Assembly (NCBI GenBank): GCA_018659505.1
Contig: JABJMI010000695.1
Coordinates: 1 to 5,113 of the forward strand
DNA: 5,113 bases
Direction of reading: 5' to 3'
DNA from: Planctomicrobium sp.
GTDB taxonomy: Bacteria > Planctomycetota > Planctomycetia > Planctomycetales > Planctomycetaceae
In this document: in pieces, positions 1 through 5,113 of the stretch
How the letters are laid out: the number at the start of each line of letters is the position of its first letter
Numbering within the stretch: position 1 is the stretch's first letter
Made by a program: the position numbers and the translations under genes
The notes under the pieces: generated by a model
Database searches by the model: none
Told to the model about the DNA's origin: nothing
The model's input: the letters and a program-made list of their open reading frames with translations, nothing else

Positions 1-606
1 GAAGCGAACCGTCCGTTGAGGAACCAGCGGAGGACGGAAGCGAATTGCCTGATCAGATATAAGTGCAGCGACTTCCAGATAGGCATTCATTAAAGAAGGA
101 TCAACGAACAATGCGTTGCTATTTCGATGGAATCCCCTGATCGATCCATCAGGTGGCAACAAGTCAATTGGACCTTCACCCGCTACAAATTCGACACCCA
201 GTAAATCACGAACTGTGTTGGCATATTCATGCCGAGTCAGTCGTCGGAGCAAAACTTGACCCCCGGTGCTTTCACGCTGATGTTGAGCCAATTGTAATTG
301 TTGAGTAATCCACTCCGTGGTTTTTGCAAGTTCGGCTTCGCTGGGCTGTAATTCATCTTCGGGCGGCATCTCTCCCAAATTGATGCGGTCCAGAACTTCA
401 ATCCAATGACCAGCAAATGGTCGATTTACGAAGTCGTTAGAGATCGTGTCGAGTCTCAATTCTCCTTCCGAAGTCTCGGAGCCATGACATTGAATGCAAT
501 ACGTTTTCAAAAAAGGTTTTATGGAATCTTCAAATGCGTCATTTGCTGTAAGAGAACTTTGCACTCCCGTTTGAATGGACAGGAGCCAACTAAAAATGAC
601 AACCAA
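1..606 (-). CDS. Planctomycete cytochrome c (PSCyt1) / DUF1587 protein, DUF1592 family, partial (C-terminus off window)
   Basis: My reading of the minus strand gives an uninterrupted frame of 202 codons from a TTG at 606-604 to the window edge. Counting from that TTG, residues 1-21 are a hydrophobic leader ending SLTA, which suggests export. Residues 25-105 form a PSCyt1 domain with one haem-binding CxxCH (C37-I-Q-C40-H41) and a GEMPP motif whose Met80 is the likely distal haem ligand. Residues 119-138 (RRLTRHEYANTVRDLLGV, from 121) are the start of a DUF1587 domain. In this planctomycete family DUF1587 is followed by DUF1595, DUF1592, DUF1588 and DUF1585 and the protein is about 750-1000 residues, so most of it is missing here. 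It is probably the third gene of the operon with the DUF1552 and SUMF1-LRR genes. The start is uncertain: the better-placed ATG at 636-634 meets an in-frame TGA at 621-619. TTG 606 has no obvious Shine-Dalgarno site and its leader lacks a basic n-region. Family call is firm; intactness is not. Confidence 0.85.
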   Translation of the reverse strand, partial: MVVIFSWLLSIQTGVQSSLTANDAFEDSIKPFLKTYCIQCHGSETSEGELRLDTISNDFVNRPFAGHWIEVLDRINLGEMPPEDELQPSEAELAKTTEWITQQLQLAQHQRESTGGQVLLRRLTRHEYANTVRDLLGVEFVAGEGPIDLLPPDGSIRGFHRNSNALFVDPSLMNAYLEVAALISDQAIRFRPPLVPQRTVRF

Positions 607-618
607 TGAATTGATGCG

Positions 619-636
619 TCATCGGGAATTCATCAT
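619..636 (-). other. Interrupted leader codons of the cytochrome gene: ATG ATG AAT TCC CGA then in-frame TGA
   Basis: The first ATG (636-634) overlaps the TGA stop of the SUMF1-LRR gene (635-633), the usual arrangement for translational coupling. Five codons (MMNSR) are followed by TGA at 621-619, and the same frame then continues RINSLVVIFSWLLS. If the TGA is ignored, the joined peptide has a basic n-region (two arginines), a hydrophobic core and an LTA cleavage site, which is a complete signal peptide. A single CGA-to-TGA transition would explain the stop. The base after the TGA is C, a context known to favour read-through. Whether this is a mutation, a base error, read-through or a non-start cannot be settled from the sequence. 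Confidence 0.6.
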
Positions 637-2981
637 TGAATGTTTACCTCAACTCCTGATAGTGCTTTAGAAAGCCTTTCTTGAGCATCCTCAGCCAATG
701 CTGTTCCTTTCTGTACGACAGTGAGTCTTTTCAGTTCTGGAGACTCTTTGAGAACCAAAAGCATTTCGACTGTCAGTCCGTCAGGTCCACCATTTTCTCG
801 ATTCCCGATTGTCAGTGACGAAAGGGACTCCACTCGGGATAAATGTCGAATAGCGTCTGGGCTGAGTGTTTCCGTTTCTAGCGAAACCTGTTGTAACCCA
901 GACAACTCTGTCAGCGAAGAGAAAGTTGAGCCGGTGACTGATGGTGCAGAGATATGTAAAGAACGTAAATTAACGAGACGCCAAAAGTCCTCCATCCCCG
1001 CATCTGTAACAATGTTTGGCTCGGCTCTCAAATTCAATTCTTGCAGCGAAACAATGCGACAGAGATCCTTCATCCCGACGTCCGTCAAATTCTTCCCACC
1101 AATGGTCAGATTCTTCAAGGAGAGCGACTCCGCTAAGGCTGCTAGAGTGACATCACCAGCTGCGGTGTCCTGAAGATGCAATTGTTGTAAGATTGGTAAC
1201 TGTGAAATCTGTGAGATGTCTTGATCGCTGAGTTGATCGCAACCGACCAGATTGAAGTAGTAAATGTGATCTAGCTTAACGAGTTGAGACAGCCCCTCAA
1301 TCGTCAACGGGCTGGACTCACATGAGAGATGCCGCAGGGTAGGAAACCCTGCGAGTTTGATTGCTCCCTTGTCCGTGAGACCTCGAATCGAAATCTGTTC
1401 CAACGGAGAATTTTGGAATCGATCGAGTGTTTCTCCTTTTGCACTGGTGCTGGAGATGTGGAGTGTTTTCAATTCCTTCAAAGCAGGCAATTGAGTGAGT
1501 CCATTATCCGTGATCCCTTTCCCTTGCAAACTGATTTCTCTTAACTGTTCAGCCGATGAGAGGTGCTTGAAGAGATGTTCATTAGCCAAATCACCCGACC
1601 CGGTGATTTGCAGCCGCATAAGATGCGGATGTTTCGCCAAGAGACTGAATGTCGATTCATTCAAATCGCTACAGCGTGTTGCCAGATTGAAACCAACAAG
1701 TTTTTCAATGTGTGCAAAACGTGAAATCATGTCTGAGTTAATCTCTCCAGGAGGACGTATCGTGACATCGACTTCGTAGTTCAAGTCGGTCTGTAATTCC
1801 AAGATCTCTTCACTCAATGCTTCACAATTGAATGTGAAACGGATAAAGCGTTCGTGGTTGTATTCTCTCGTCTCGATGGCGAGAGCCTGCAACTTCGATA
1901 ATGCAATCTCAGACCTTTTGTGATCAGCGACAGCCAGTTGAGAAGACTCTTCAGGGACTTCTCGAACGACGCGAAACCCGAGGTAACAGGCAGCGTCTTG
2001 TGCATGGAAAACACCCCGTGAAGCACTTCGACATTGCAGCGGAGCGAGAAACCAGGAACCGCCGCGAATGACGCGCCATTCACCGTTTTCATTCCAGCGC
2101 TCATCACACACCGGATCAATCGCGCGCGGTCGAATGATTCCGTGCCCTGACTGCTTAAATTTGTCGTAGTGGGTGTCAAGATACCGGTCAGCACACCATT
2201 CCCAGACATTGCCGTGCATGTCGTGTAAACCCCACGAATTGGGTTGATAACTCGCCACCGGGGCAGTGAATGCGTGACCATCTCCCGGTTCAGTTTCAAG
2301 GTCGATTAACCATTGCATCAATCCACGACTAGGTGCAGCTTTCTCGAAATCCGGGTCTGCAAAATTCGCATAAGACTGGAATGTTTGTTTGTATTGATCC
2401 CCGAATGAGAAGTGCGTAACAGTTCCCGCCCGGCAGGCACATTCCCATTCTGCTTCAGTTGGTAAGCGATATCGAATTCCTTCGACGCGGCTCATCCAGT
2501 CGCAATACGCTTTTGCATCTTGATAGCTAACACCCACAACAGGGTGTTCGTCCGTTTGGTTGAATCCTGGTTTGTCCCATGAAAATTCAGACGAAGTTCG
2601 AAAAGATGTTGTCGGCTGTTCGCGATCATTCGATTTCGGATCCCAGCCGACGACTCCTTGTTGACTCGTTGGTTTGTATCCGGTCACTTCAACGAACTTG
2701 CGAAATTGACCGACGGTGACTTCTGAAGTCGCGACATAGTAAGGGCGAGTGAGAATCACCGCGTGGACTGGTTGATTGTCTTCAACGGGTCGATTTACGT
2801 GGTCCTTACGGAAATCAGCCCAGCCATTCGAGCCCATTTCAAAATGATTCGGTAGGATTAATCGGAAAGAATGCTTCGGCGAATCATTGAATTGCTCGGG
2901 GAGATTTTCAGCGAGTGCAGTTGTTTGAGGCAAAAGAAGACTAAGCAGCACGAAGTGGTTCATGAAGAGTTTATTCATCAT
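633..2981 (-). CDS. Exported SUMF1 (formylglycine-generating-enzyme-like) domain protein fused to leucine-rich repeats
   Basis: The protein has 782 residues. Residues 1-24 are a Sec signal peptide (MMNKLF, hydrophobic core, cleavage near ALA-E). Residues 38-341 are an FGE-sulfatase/SUMF1 domain with RLPTEAEWE (172-180), HGNVWEWCADRY (256-267), RGGSW (306-310) and GFRVVRE (335-341). Aligned after GGS, human FGE Cys336 is Leu312 here, while Cys341 is kept as Cys317. True copper-dependent FGEs need both, so formylglycine synthesis is unlikely; the fold is also used for other reactions and for binding. A linker (342-450) leads to about 12 leucine-rich repeats (453-760) with planctomycete-type TDxGL turns. 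The gene starts 5 bases after the DUF1552 stop and its own stop overlaps the next gene's ATG, so it is the middle gene of an operon. The Shine-Dalgarno site is weak, and translation may depend on the upstream gene. A later ATG at 2963 would also leave a signal peptide. The substrate or partner is unknown; extracytoplasmic protein-protein recognition is my inference. Confidence 0.92.
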   Translation of the reverse strand: MMNKLFMNHFVLLSLLLPQTTALAENLPEQFNDSPKHSFRLILPNHFEMGSNGWADFRKDHVNRPVEDNQPVHAVILTRPYYVATSEVTVGQFRKFVEVTGYKPTSQQGVVGWDPKSNDREQPTTSFRTSSEFSWDKPGFNQTDEHPVVGVSYQDAKAYCDWMSRVEGIRYRLPTEAEWECACRAGTVTHFSFGDQYKQTFQSYANFADPDFEKAAPSRGLMQWLIDLETEPGDGHAFTAPVASYQPNSWGLHDMHGNVWEWCADRYLDTHYDKFKQSGHGIIRPRAIDPVCDERWNENGEWRVIRGGSWFLAPLQCRSASRGVFHAQDAACYLGFRVVREVPEESSQLAVADHKRSEIALSKLQALAIETREYNHERFIRFTFNCEALSEEILELQTDLNYEVDVTIRPPGEINSDMISRFAHIEKLVGFNLATRCSDLNESTFSLLAKHPHLMRLQITGSGDLANEHLFKHLSSAEQLREISLQGKGITDNGLTQLPALKELKTLHISSTSAKGETLDRFQNSPLEQISIRGLTDKGAIKLAGFPTLRHLSCESSPLTIEGLSQLVKLDHIYYFNLVGCDQLSDQDISQISQLPILQQLHLQDTAAGDVTLAALAESLSLKNLTIGGKNLTDVGMKDLCRIVSLQELNLRAEPNIVTDAGMEDFWRLVNLRSLHISAPSVTGSTFSSLTELSGLQQVSLETETLSPDAIRHLSRVESLSSLTIGNRENGGPDGLTVEMLLVLKESPELKRLTVVQKGTALAEDAQERLSKALSGVEVNIQ
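647..650 (-). promoter_or_regulatory. Shine-Dalgarno-like GAGG for the ATG at 636
   Basis: GAGG lies within the last codons of the SUMF1-LRR gene, 10 bases before the ATG at 636-634. It supports that ATG as the original start of the cytochrome gene. The alternative TTG at 606-604 has only AT-rich sequence without a purine-rich site in front of it. The match is short and could be chance coding sequence. Confidence 0.45.
702..1625 (-). repeat. Protein-level leucine-rich repeat array (about 12 units of 22-30 residues)
   Basis: Units begin near residues 453, 480, 504, 527, 549, 573, 598, 622, 646, 672, 696, 720 and 750, each with an LxxLxL core. Several carry the ITDxGL or LTDxGM turn (490-495, 632-637, 658-663). 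The units are strongly diverged, with no obvious DNA-level repetition, so the array looks old. It would form a solenoid binding surface attached C-terminally to the SUMF1 domain. Confidence 0.8.
1959..2870 (-). other. SUMF1/FGE-sulfatase domain (residues 38-341) lacking one catalytic cysteine
   Basis: Domain boundaries come from the conserved blocks: a start near HSFRLILPNHFEMGS, the EVTVGQF block (87-93), PVVGVSYQDAKAYCDW (147-162), RLPTEAEWE, GNVWEWC, RGGSW and GFRVV. The arrangement and length are those of a complete domain. The position equivalent to FGE Cys336 is leucine and only the Cys341 equivalent remains. Confidence 0.85.
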
Positions 2982-2986
2982 ACCGC

Positions 2987-4306
2987 TTAAACCAATTCTT
3001 CAATAACGCCAGAGCTGTCTTGTAATTGATCAACCTGTAATCCCATGCGTTCAACCATCATTTGCCAAACAGATGCAAGCGGAGTTTTTTCAGGCAGTTG
3101 TAGATGAGTCTTGTGCTTCATACCTAATGCTTCCCCACCGAACATGATGGTTGGAAGTTTATCCCGCGAGTGATCCATCCCAGCACTACTACTGAATGTG
3201 AGAACTGTATGGTCCAGCAAACTTCGACCATCGGCTTCTTTGATCGAATCGAGTCTCGTCAAGAATTGGCTCCAATACCCCATGTTGACTTCGTCAACCT
3301 TTGCAAGTTCATCGAGATTCTTAGGGTCATTATTATGGTGGGTGAGTGCGTGGAAACCTTTCGAAACTCCATGAGCGTCAAAGGTCCCGCCAGATAATTC
3401 TTGGCGGACGTTGTAAGTGATCACACGAGTCGAATCGGTTTTGTAAGCGAGCGCGATTAAATCGTACATCAACTTCTGATACTCAACATAATCAAATTCA
3501 CGCGACTCTGGAGTGAGTGTGCGAGAGTAATCACCGATGTTGACCAATTCCGGTTTCGGTTTTGGTTTGGTCGACCAGTCGATATCTCGCTGCAATTGAC
3601 TTTCGACCTCGCGAACTGCTGAGAAGTATTCGTCCAGTTTCCGTTGATCGTTCTTACCGACTTTAGATTCAATTTGTTTCGCTTGATCCTGGACTAGATC
3701 AAGAATCGATCCTCTCCGACGGAAGGCTGCGTCACGTTGTTTCGCTTTACGAGAATCTTCAACTTGAAAGAGGCGATTGAAAAGCACATACGGATCATTC
3801 TCAGCCGCGAGGGGAACTCCGTTCTCGCTCCAAGAGAGAGTTGCTAATCCCTGGTTCCCATAATTCGTGCCGCGAGCAATTGAAAGCTGCAAGGATGGAA
3901 ATCGAGTCTGCGATCCAATCTGCTTCGCGACAACTTGATCAGCGGAGATCCCGCCTTTAATCCCCGATGAGGTCCAACCTTCGGTGCCGGTGAGGAAGCT
4001 GTAGTCCCCGGTATGTCCCCCGCCATGCTCCAATTGTAGCCCAGAGAGAATAGTCATCCTCTTACGGTATGCTTCCAACGGTTTCACAATTTGTGGAAGC
4101 TCACAAGTCCCTCCGGTTGATGTCGGAAAGAAGCGGCGAATGTTCATACCCGTCCCAAAGTGCGCGACTAACATTCGAGATGGCACATCAGGAGTTGCCC
4201 CAGCAGCCCACGCTGAACGTGGCAGCATGGCATCAAGAGACGGTAACGCCAGCGATGCACCTAAACATTGCAGTAGAGTTCGTCTGGATATCGGTGGCGA
4301 ATTCAT
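2987..4306 (-). CDS. Tat-exported DUF1552 (HXXSHH family) protein
   Basis: The protein has 439 residues, the usual length for this family. Residues 7-14 (SRRTLLQC) with the following hydrophobic stretch form a twin-arginine signal (R8-R9), cleaved probably after SAWA (residue 34), so the protein is exported folded. The DUF1552 domain fills the rest. Landmarks are the SGLQLEHGGGHTGDYSFLTG region (88-107), the signature H319-A-L-T-H-H324, and the C-terminal LPTIMFGGEALGMK block (384-397). The family signature is HxxSHH; here Ser is replaced by Thr. The enzymatic role of DUF1552 is not established. It commonly accompanies DUF1592-family cytochrome proteins in planctomycetes, as it does here two genes downstream. 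The ATG at 4306 is chosen because AGGA lies 7 bases upstream (4317-4314) and the twin-arginine motif follows directly. A sigma70-like promoter lies just before it, making this the first gene of the cluster. The next gene begins 5 bases after its TAA stop. Confidence 0.95.
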   Translation of the reverse strand: MNSPPISRRTLLQCLGASLALPSLDAMLPRSAWAAGATPDVPSRMLVAHFGTGMNIRRFFPTSTGGTCELPQIVKPLEAYRKRMTILSGLQLEHGGGHTGDYSFLTGTEGWTSSGIKGGISADQVVAKQIGSQTRFPSLQLSIARGTNYGNQGLATLSWSENGVPLAAENDPYVLFNRLFQVEDSRKAKQRDAAFRRRGSILDLVQDQAKQIESKVGKNDQRKLDEYFSAVREVESQLQRDIDWSTKPKPKPELVNIGDYSRTLTPESREFDYVEYQKLMYDLIALAYKTDSTRVITYNVRQELSGGTFDAHGVSKGFHALTHHNNDPKNLDELAKVDEVNMGYWSQFLTRLDSIKEADGRSLLDHTVLTFSSSAGMDHSRDKLPTIMFGGEALGMKHKTHLQLPEKTPLASVWQMMVERMGLQVDQLQDSSGVIEELV

Positions 4307-4338
4307 GAGTTGATCCTATTGAGAAATCTTACTCATCA

Positions 4339-4367
4339 ATCATATCTATTGTGAGACGTCACCTCAA
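4339..4367 (-). promoter_or_regulatory. Sigma70-like promoter of the DUF1552 operon
   Basis: On the minus strand, TTGAGG (4367-4362) and TATGAT (4344-4339) are separated by exactly 17 bases. The -10 matches the consensus at five of six positions and the -35 at four. Transcription would start near 4332, leaving a 5' leader of about 25 bases that contains the AGGA ribosome-binding site. The spacer holds a GACGTC palindrome (4355-4360) flanked by GTGA/TCAC arms, a possible operator, though this is weak. Confidence 0.55.
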
Positions 4368-4473
4368 TCTCATTCTGGTTAAGTTCTCAGACTCAAATGC
4401 TCAGCGAATAAATGAGTTCTGCGAATCACAACAGCAGTGTGAATAATACGGTGAGCGAAATAAGGAAAATCAC

Positions 4474-4513
4474 CACGGAGAAAAGGAAAAGGTGTGTTCT
4501 CTGTGCCTCCGTG
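4474..4513. repeat. CACGGAG ... CTCCGTG inverted repeat, possible dispersed intergenic element
   Basis: CACGGAG (4474-4480) and its exact complement CTCCGTG (4507-4513) enclose 26 bases. The segment reading TTCTCTGTGCCTCCGTG (4497-4513) resembles a CTCTGTG/CTCCGTG sequence I recall as frequent between genes in planctomycetes and other environmental bacteria. On the minus strand the arms are followed by GGTGATTTTCC, so it might also aid termination. The repeat status cannot be shown from one copy. Confidence 0.45.
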
Positions 4514-4535
4514 TTGATCTTTTACACTCGAACAG

Positions 4536-4565
4536 TTGCAGCTTCCTGATATCCGGAAGCTGCAA
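4536..4565 (-). terminator. Probable terminator of the GNAT gene
   Basis: TTGCAGCTTCC (4536-4546) pairs perfectly with GGAAGCTGCAA (4555-4565) around an 8-base loop. The hairpin begins 9 bases after the GNAT stop codon on the minus strand. The tail that follows (CTGTTCGAGTG) is not a clean T-run, so this may be a weak terminator or an mRNA-stabilising 3' stem. The downstream repeat may act with it. Confidence 0.55.
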
Positions 4566-4574
4566 TGATGACGA

Positions 4575-5021
4575 TCACGGAGTATCTCGGGTTTGCAGGA
4601 AGAGCGCTTTCTTCTCTCCGGGGAGGGTAAAATCGAATCCGCAATTTCGGAAGAAATCTTCTGTCGAGGTGATTGCCATCACTTCGAAGACGTTGCGTGA
4701 AGTTGCCAGTTCGATACAGGCATTGATTAAGTTTTTCCCGATCCCTTGTCCTTGCATGATCGGGCGAACGCACAATGATCGGATCTCGGCAAGTTTTTTC
4801 GAGTAAATTTCAAGCGTGACAAAGCCCACGATCTGCCCGTTGAGTTCCGCAATGAAGCCAGTCGGGATCAACAGTTCGAGTTCATCAATCGTTCTCGGCA
4901 AGACACGTCCAGCTGCGACGAAGTCCGCCAGAAACAGGTCGATTTTCTTTAGATCTTGCGCAGTCGCTGAGCGAATCGATGGAACAGGAATAGATTCTGG
5001 GTTTGGGTGGGTATCGTTCAC
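4575..5021 (-). CDS. GNAT acetyltransferase, N-acetylglutamate-synthase-like
   Basis: This is a 148-residue single-domain GNAT protein, probably cytoplasmic. After a short N-terminal extension the fold starts at SIRSATAQDLKKI (15-27). GRVLPRTIDEL (38-48) matches the GR-LPRT-EL block of stand-alone N-acetylglutamate-synthase-type GNATs. Strand 4 is LAEIRSLCVRP (77-87), followed by the acetyl-CoA pyrophosphate loop Q90-G-Q-G-I-G95. FFRNCGF (123-129) is the conserved C-terminal block. By family it may acetylate glutamate in the first step of arginine biosynthesis, but such short GNATs also have other amine substrates and no arginine gene is visible nearby, so no symbol is given. The start is GTG at 5021-5019: no ATG or TTG lies between it and the in-frame TAG at 5051-5049, and the conserved domain begins 14 residues later. 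The ribosome-binding site is poor (AAAGCG). It is separated from the DUF1552 operon by a hairpin and a new promoter, so it is probably a separate unit. Confidence 0.9.
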   Translation of the reverse strand: MNDTHPNPESIPVPSIRSATAQDLKKIDLFLADFVAAGRVLPRTIDELELLIPTGFIAELNGQIVGFVTLEIYSKKLAEIRSLCVRPIMQGQGIGKNLINACIELATSRNVFEVMAITSTEDFFRNCGFDFTLPGEKKALFLQTRDTP

Positions 5022-5050
5022 AGTTGTCGCTTTAAGACAATTGAAGGTCT

Positions 5051-5095
5051 AAAAAAGTTGCCCCACGAAGCATTCAAGATCATGCTCGTGGGGCA
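5051..5095 (-). terminator. Rho-independent terminator of a gene beyond the right edge (or leader attenuator of the GNAT gene)
   Basis: The arms 5059-5067 and 5087-5095 (TGCCCCACG / CGTGGGGCA) plus the inner pair AGCAT/ATGCT (5069-5073 and 5082-5086) form a GC-rich stem with one bulged base (5068) and an 8-base loop. On the minus strand the stem is followed by AACTTTTTT (T-run 5056-5051). The plus-strand flank is A-rich with no T-run, so termination is of minus-strand transcription. It lies 37 bases before the GNAT GTG. No clear promoter fits between the two, so attenuation or partial read-through into the GNAT gene is also possible. Confidence 0.75.
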
Positions 5096-5113
5096 TAAAA
5101 GATATAACAAAGA

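Larger units (their letters stand above)
4307..4574. other. Intergenic region between the GNAT gene and the DUF1552 operon
   Basis: This 268-base stretch is the only sizeable non-coding gap between genes. From the GNAT side it holds a perfect 11-bp hairpin, a CACGGAG/CTCCGTG inverted repeat, an AT-rich stretch with short repeated GCGAAT and CTCAG words (about 4390-4430), and the promoter and leader of the DUF1552 operon. I see no small gene with coding character in it. Confidence 0.7.

Noticed and set aside
406..609. 67-codon plus-strand open frame
   Set aside because: It is antisense to the PSCyt1/CxxCH coding frame, which has unmistakable family motifs.
619..621. TGA at codon 6 read as selenocysteine or as a recoded sense codon genome-wide
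   Set aside because: TGA is used as the normal stop of the SUMF1-LRR and GNAT genes, and a selenocysteine in a signal peptide n-region has no plausible role; I see no SECIS-like stem.
721..1173. 150-codon plus-strand open frame opposite the LRR region
   Set aside because: It is antisense to a confident gene, its translation is Ser/Arg-rich and low in domain character, and no ribosome site or homology is recognisable.
1814..2299. 161-codon minus-strand frame inside the SUMF1-LRR gene
   Set aside because: It is an alternative frame of a well-supported gene whose own frame carries all the conserved SUMF1 motifs.
4492..4806. 104-codon plus-strand open frame across the intergenic region and GNAT 3' end
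   Set aside because: It runs through both the GNAT coding sequence in antisense and the hairpin, and its product shows no recognisable family.
5059..5095. Hairpin as a plus-strand terminator
   Set aside because: The plus-strand sequence after the stem is ATAAAAGATAT, without a T-run; only the minus strand has one.

Overview
The window looks like chromosomal DNA of a planctomycete (order Planctomycetales, perhaps a Gimesia- or Rubinisphaera-like genus). The lineage call rests on gene content: a Tat-exported DUF1552 (HXXSHH) protein, a planctomycete-type cytochrome c/DUF1587 protein, and a fusion of a formylglycine-generating-enzyme-like (SUMF1) domain to leucine-rich repeats. All recognisable genes lie on the minus strand, so transcription runs from high to low coordinates. 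The genus is a guess.

In transcription order, the right edge (5049-5095) carries a strong hairpin with a minus-strand T-tract, probably the terminator of a gene beyond the window. A GNAT acetyltransferase of the N-acetylglutamate-synthase-like type follows (5021-4575, GTG start), with a hairpin 9 bases after its stop. The next 268 bases (4574-4307) hold that hairpin, a short CACGGAG/CTCCGTG inverted repeat and a good sigma70-like promoter.

The promoter drives a tight three-gene cluster: DUF1552 protein (4306-2987), SUMF1-LRR protein (2981-633, 5-base gap) and the N-terminal 202 codons of a PSCyt1/DUF1587 (DUF1592-family) cytochrome protein (606 to the window edge). All three have export signals, so they probably work together outside the cytoplasm. 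DUF1552 and DUF1592-family genes are commonly paired in planctomycetes, and here the SUMF1-LRR gene sits between them. Their biochemical function is not established.

The most notable point is the start of the cytochrome gene. The natural start (ATG at 636-634, overlapping the upstream stop and preceded by a GAGG site) runs into an in-frame TGA after five codons, yet the frame beyond the stop continues as a textbook signal peptide. The gene is therefore damaged at codon 6, restarted at TTG 606, read through, or affected by a base error. Other points are the missing first catalytic cysteine in the SUMF1 domain and an HxxTHH variant of the DUF1552 signature. I saw no tRNA, rRNA, CRISPR or transposase, and no convincing gene on the plus strand.
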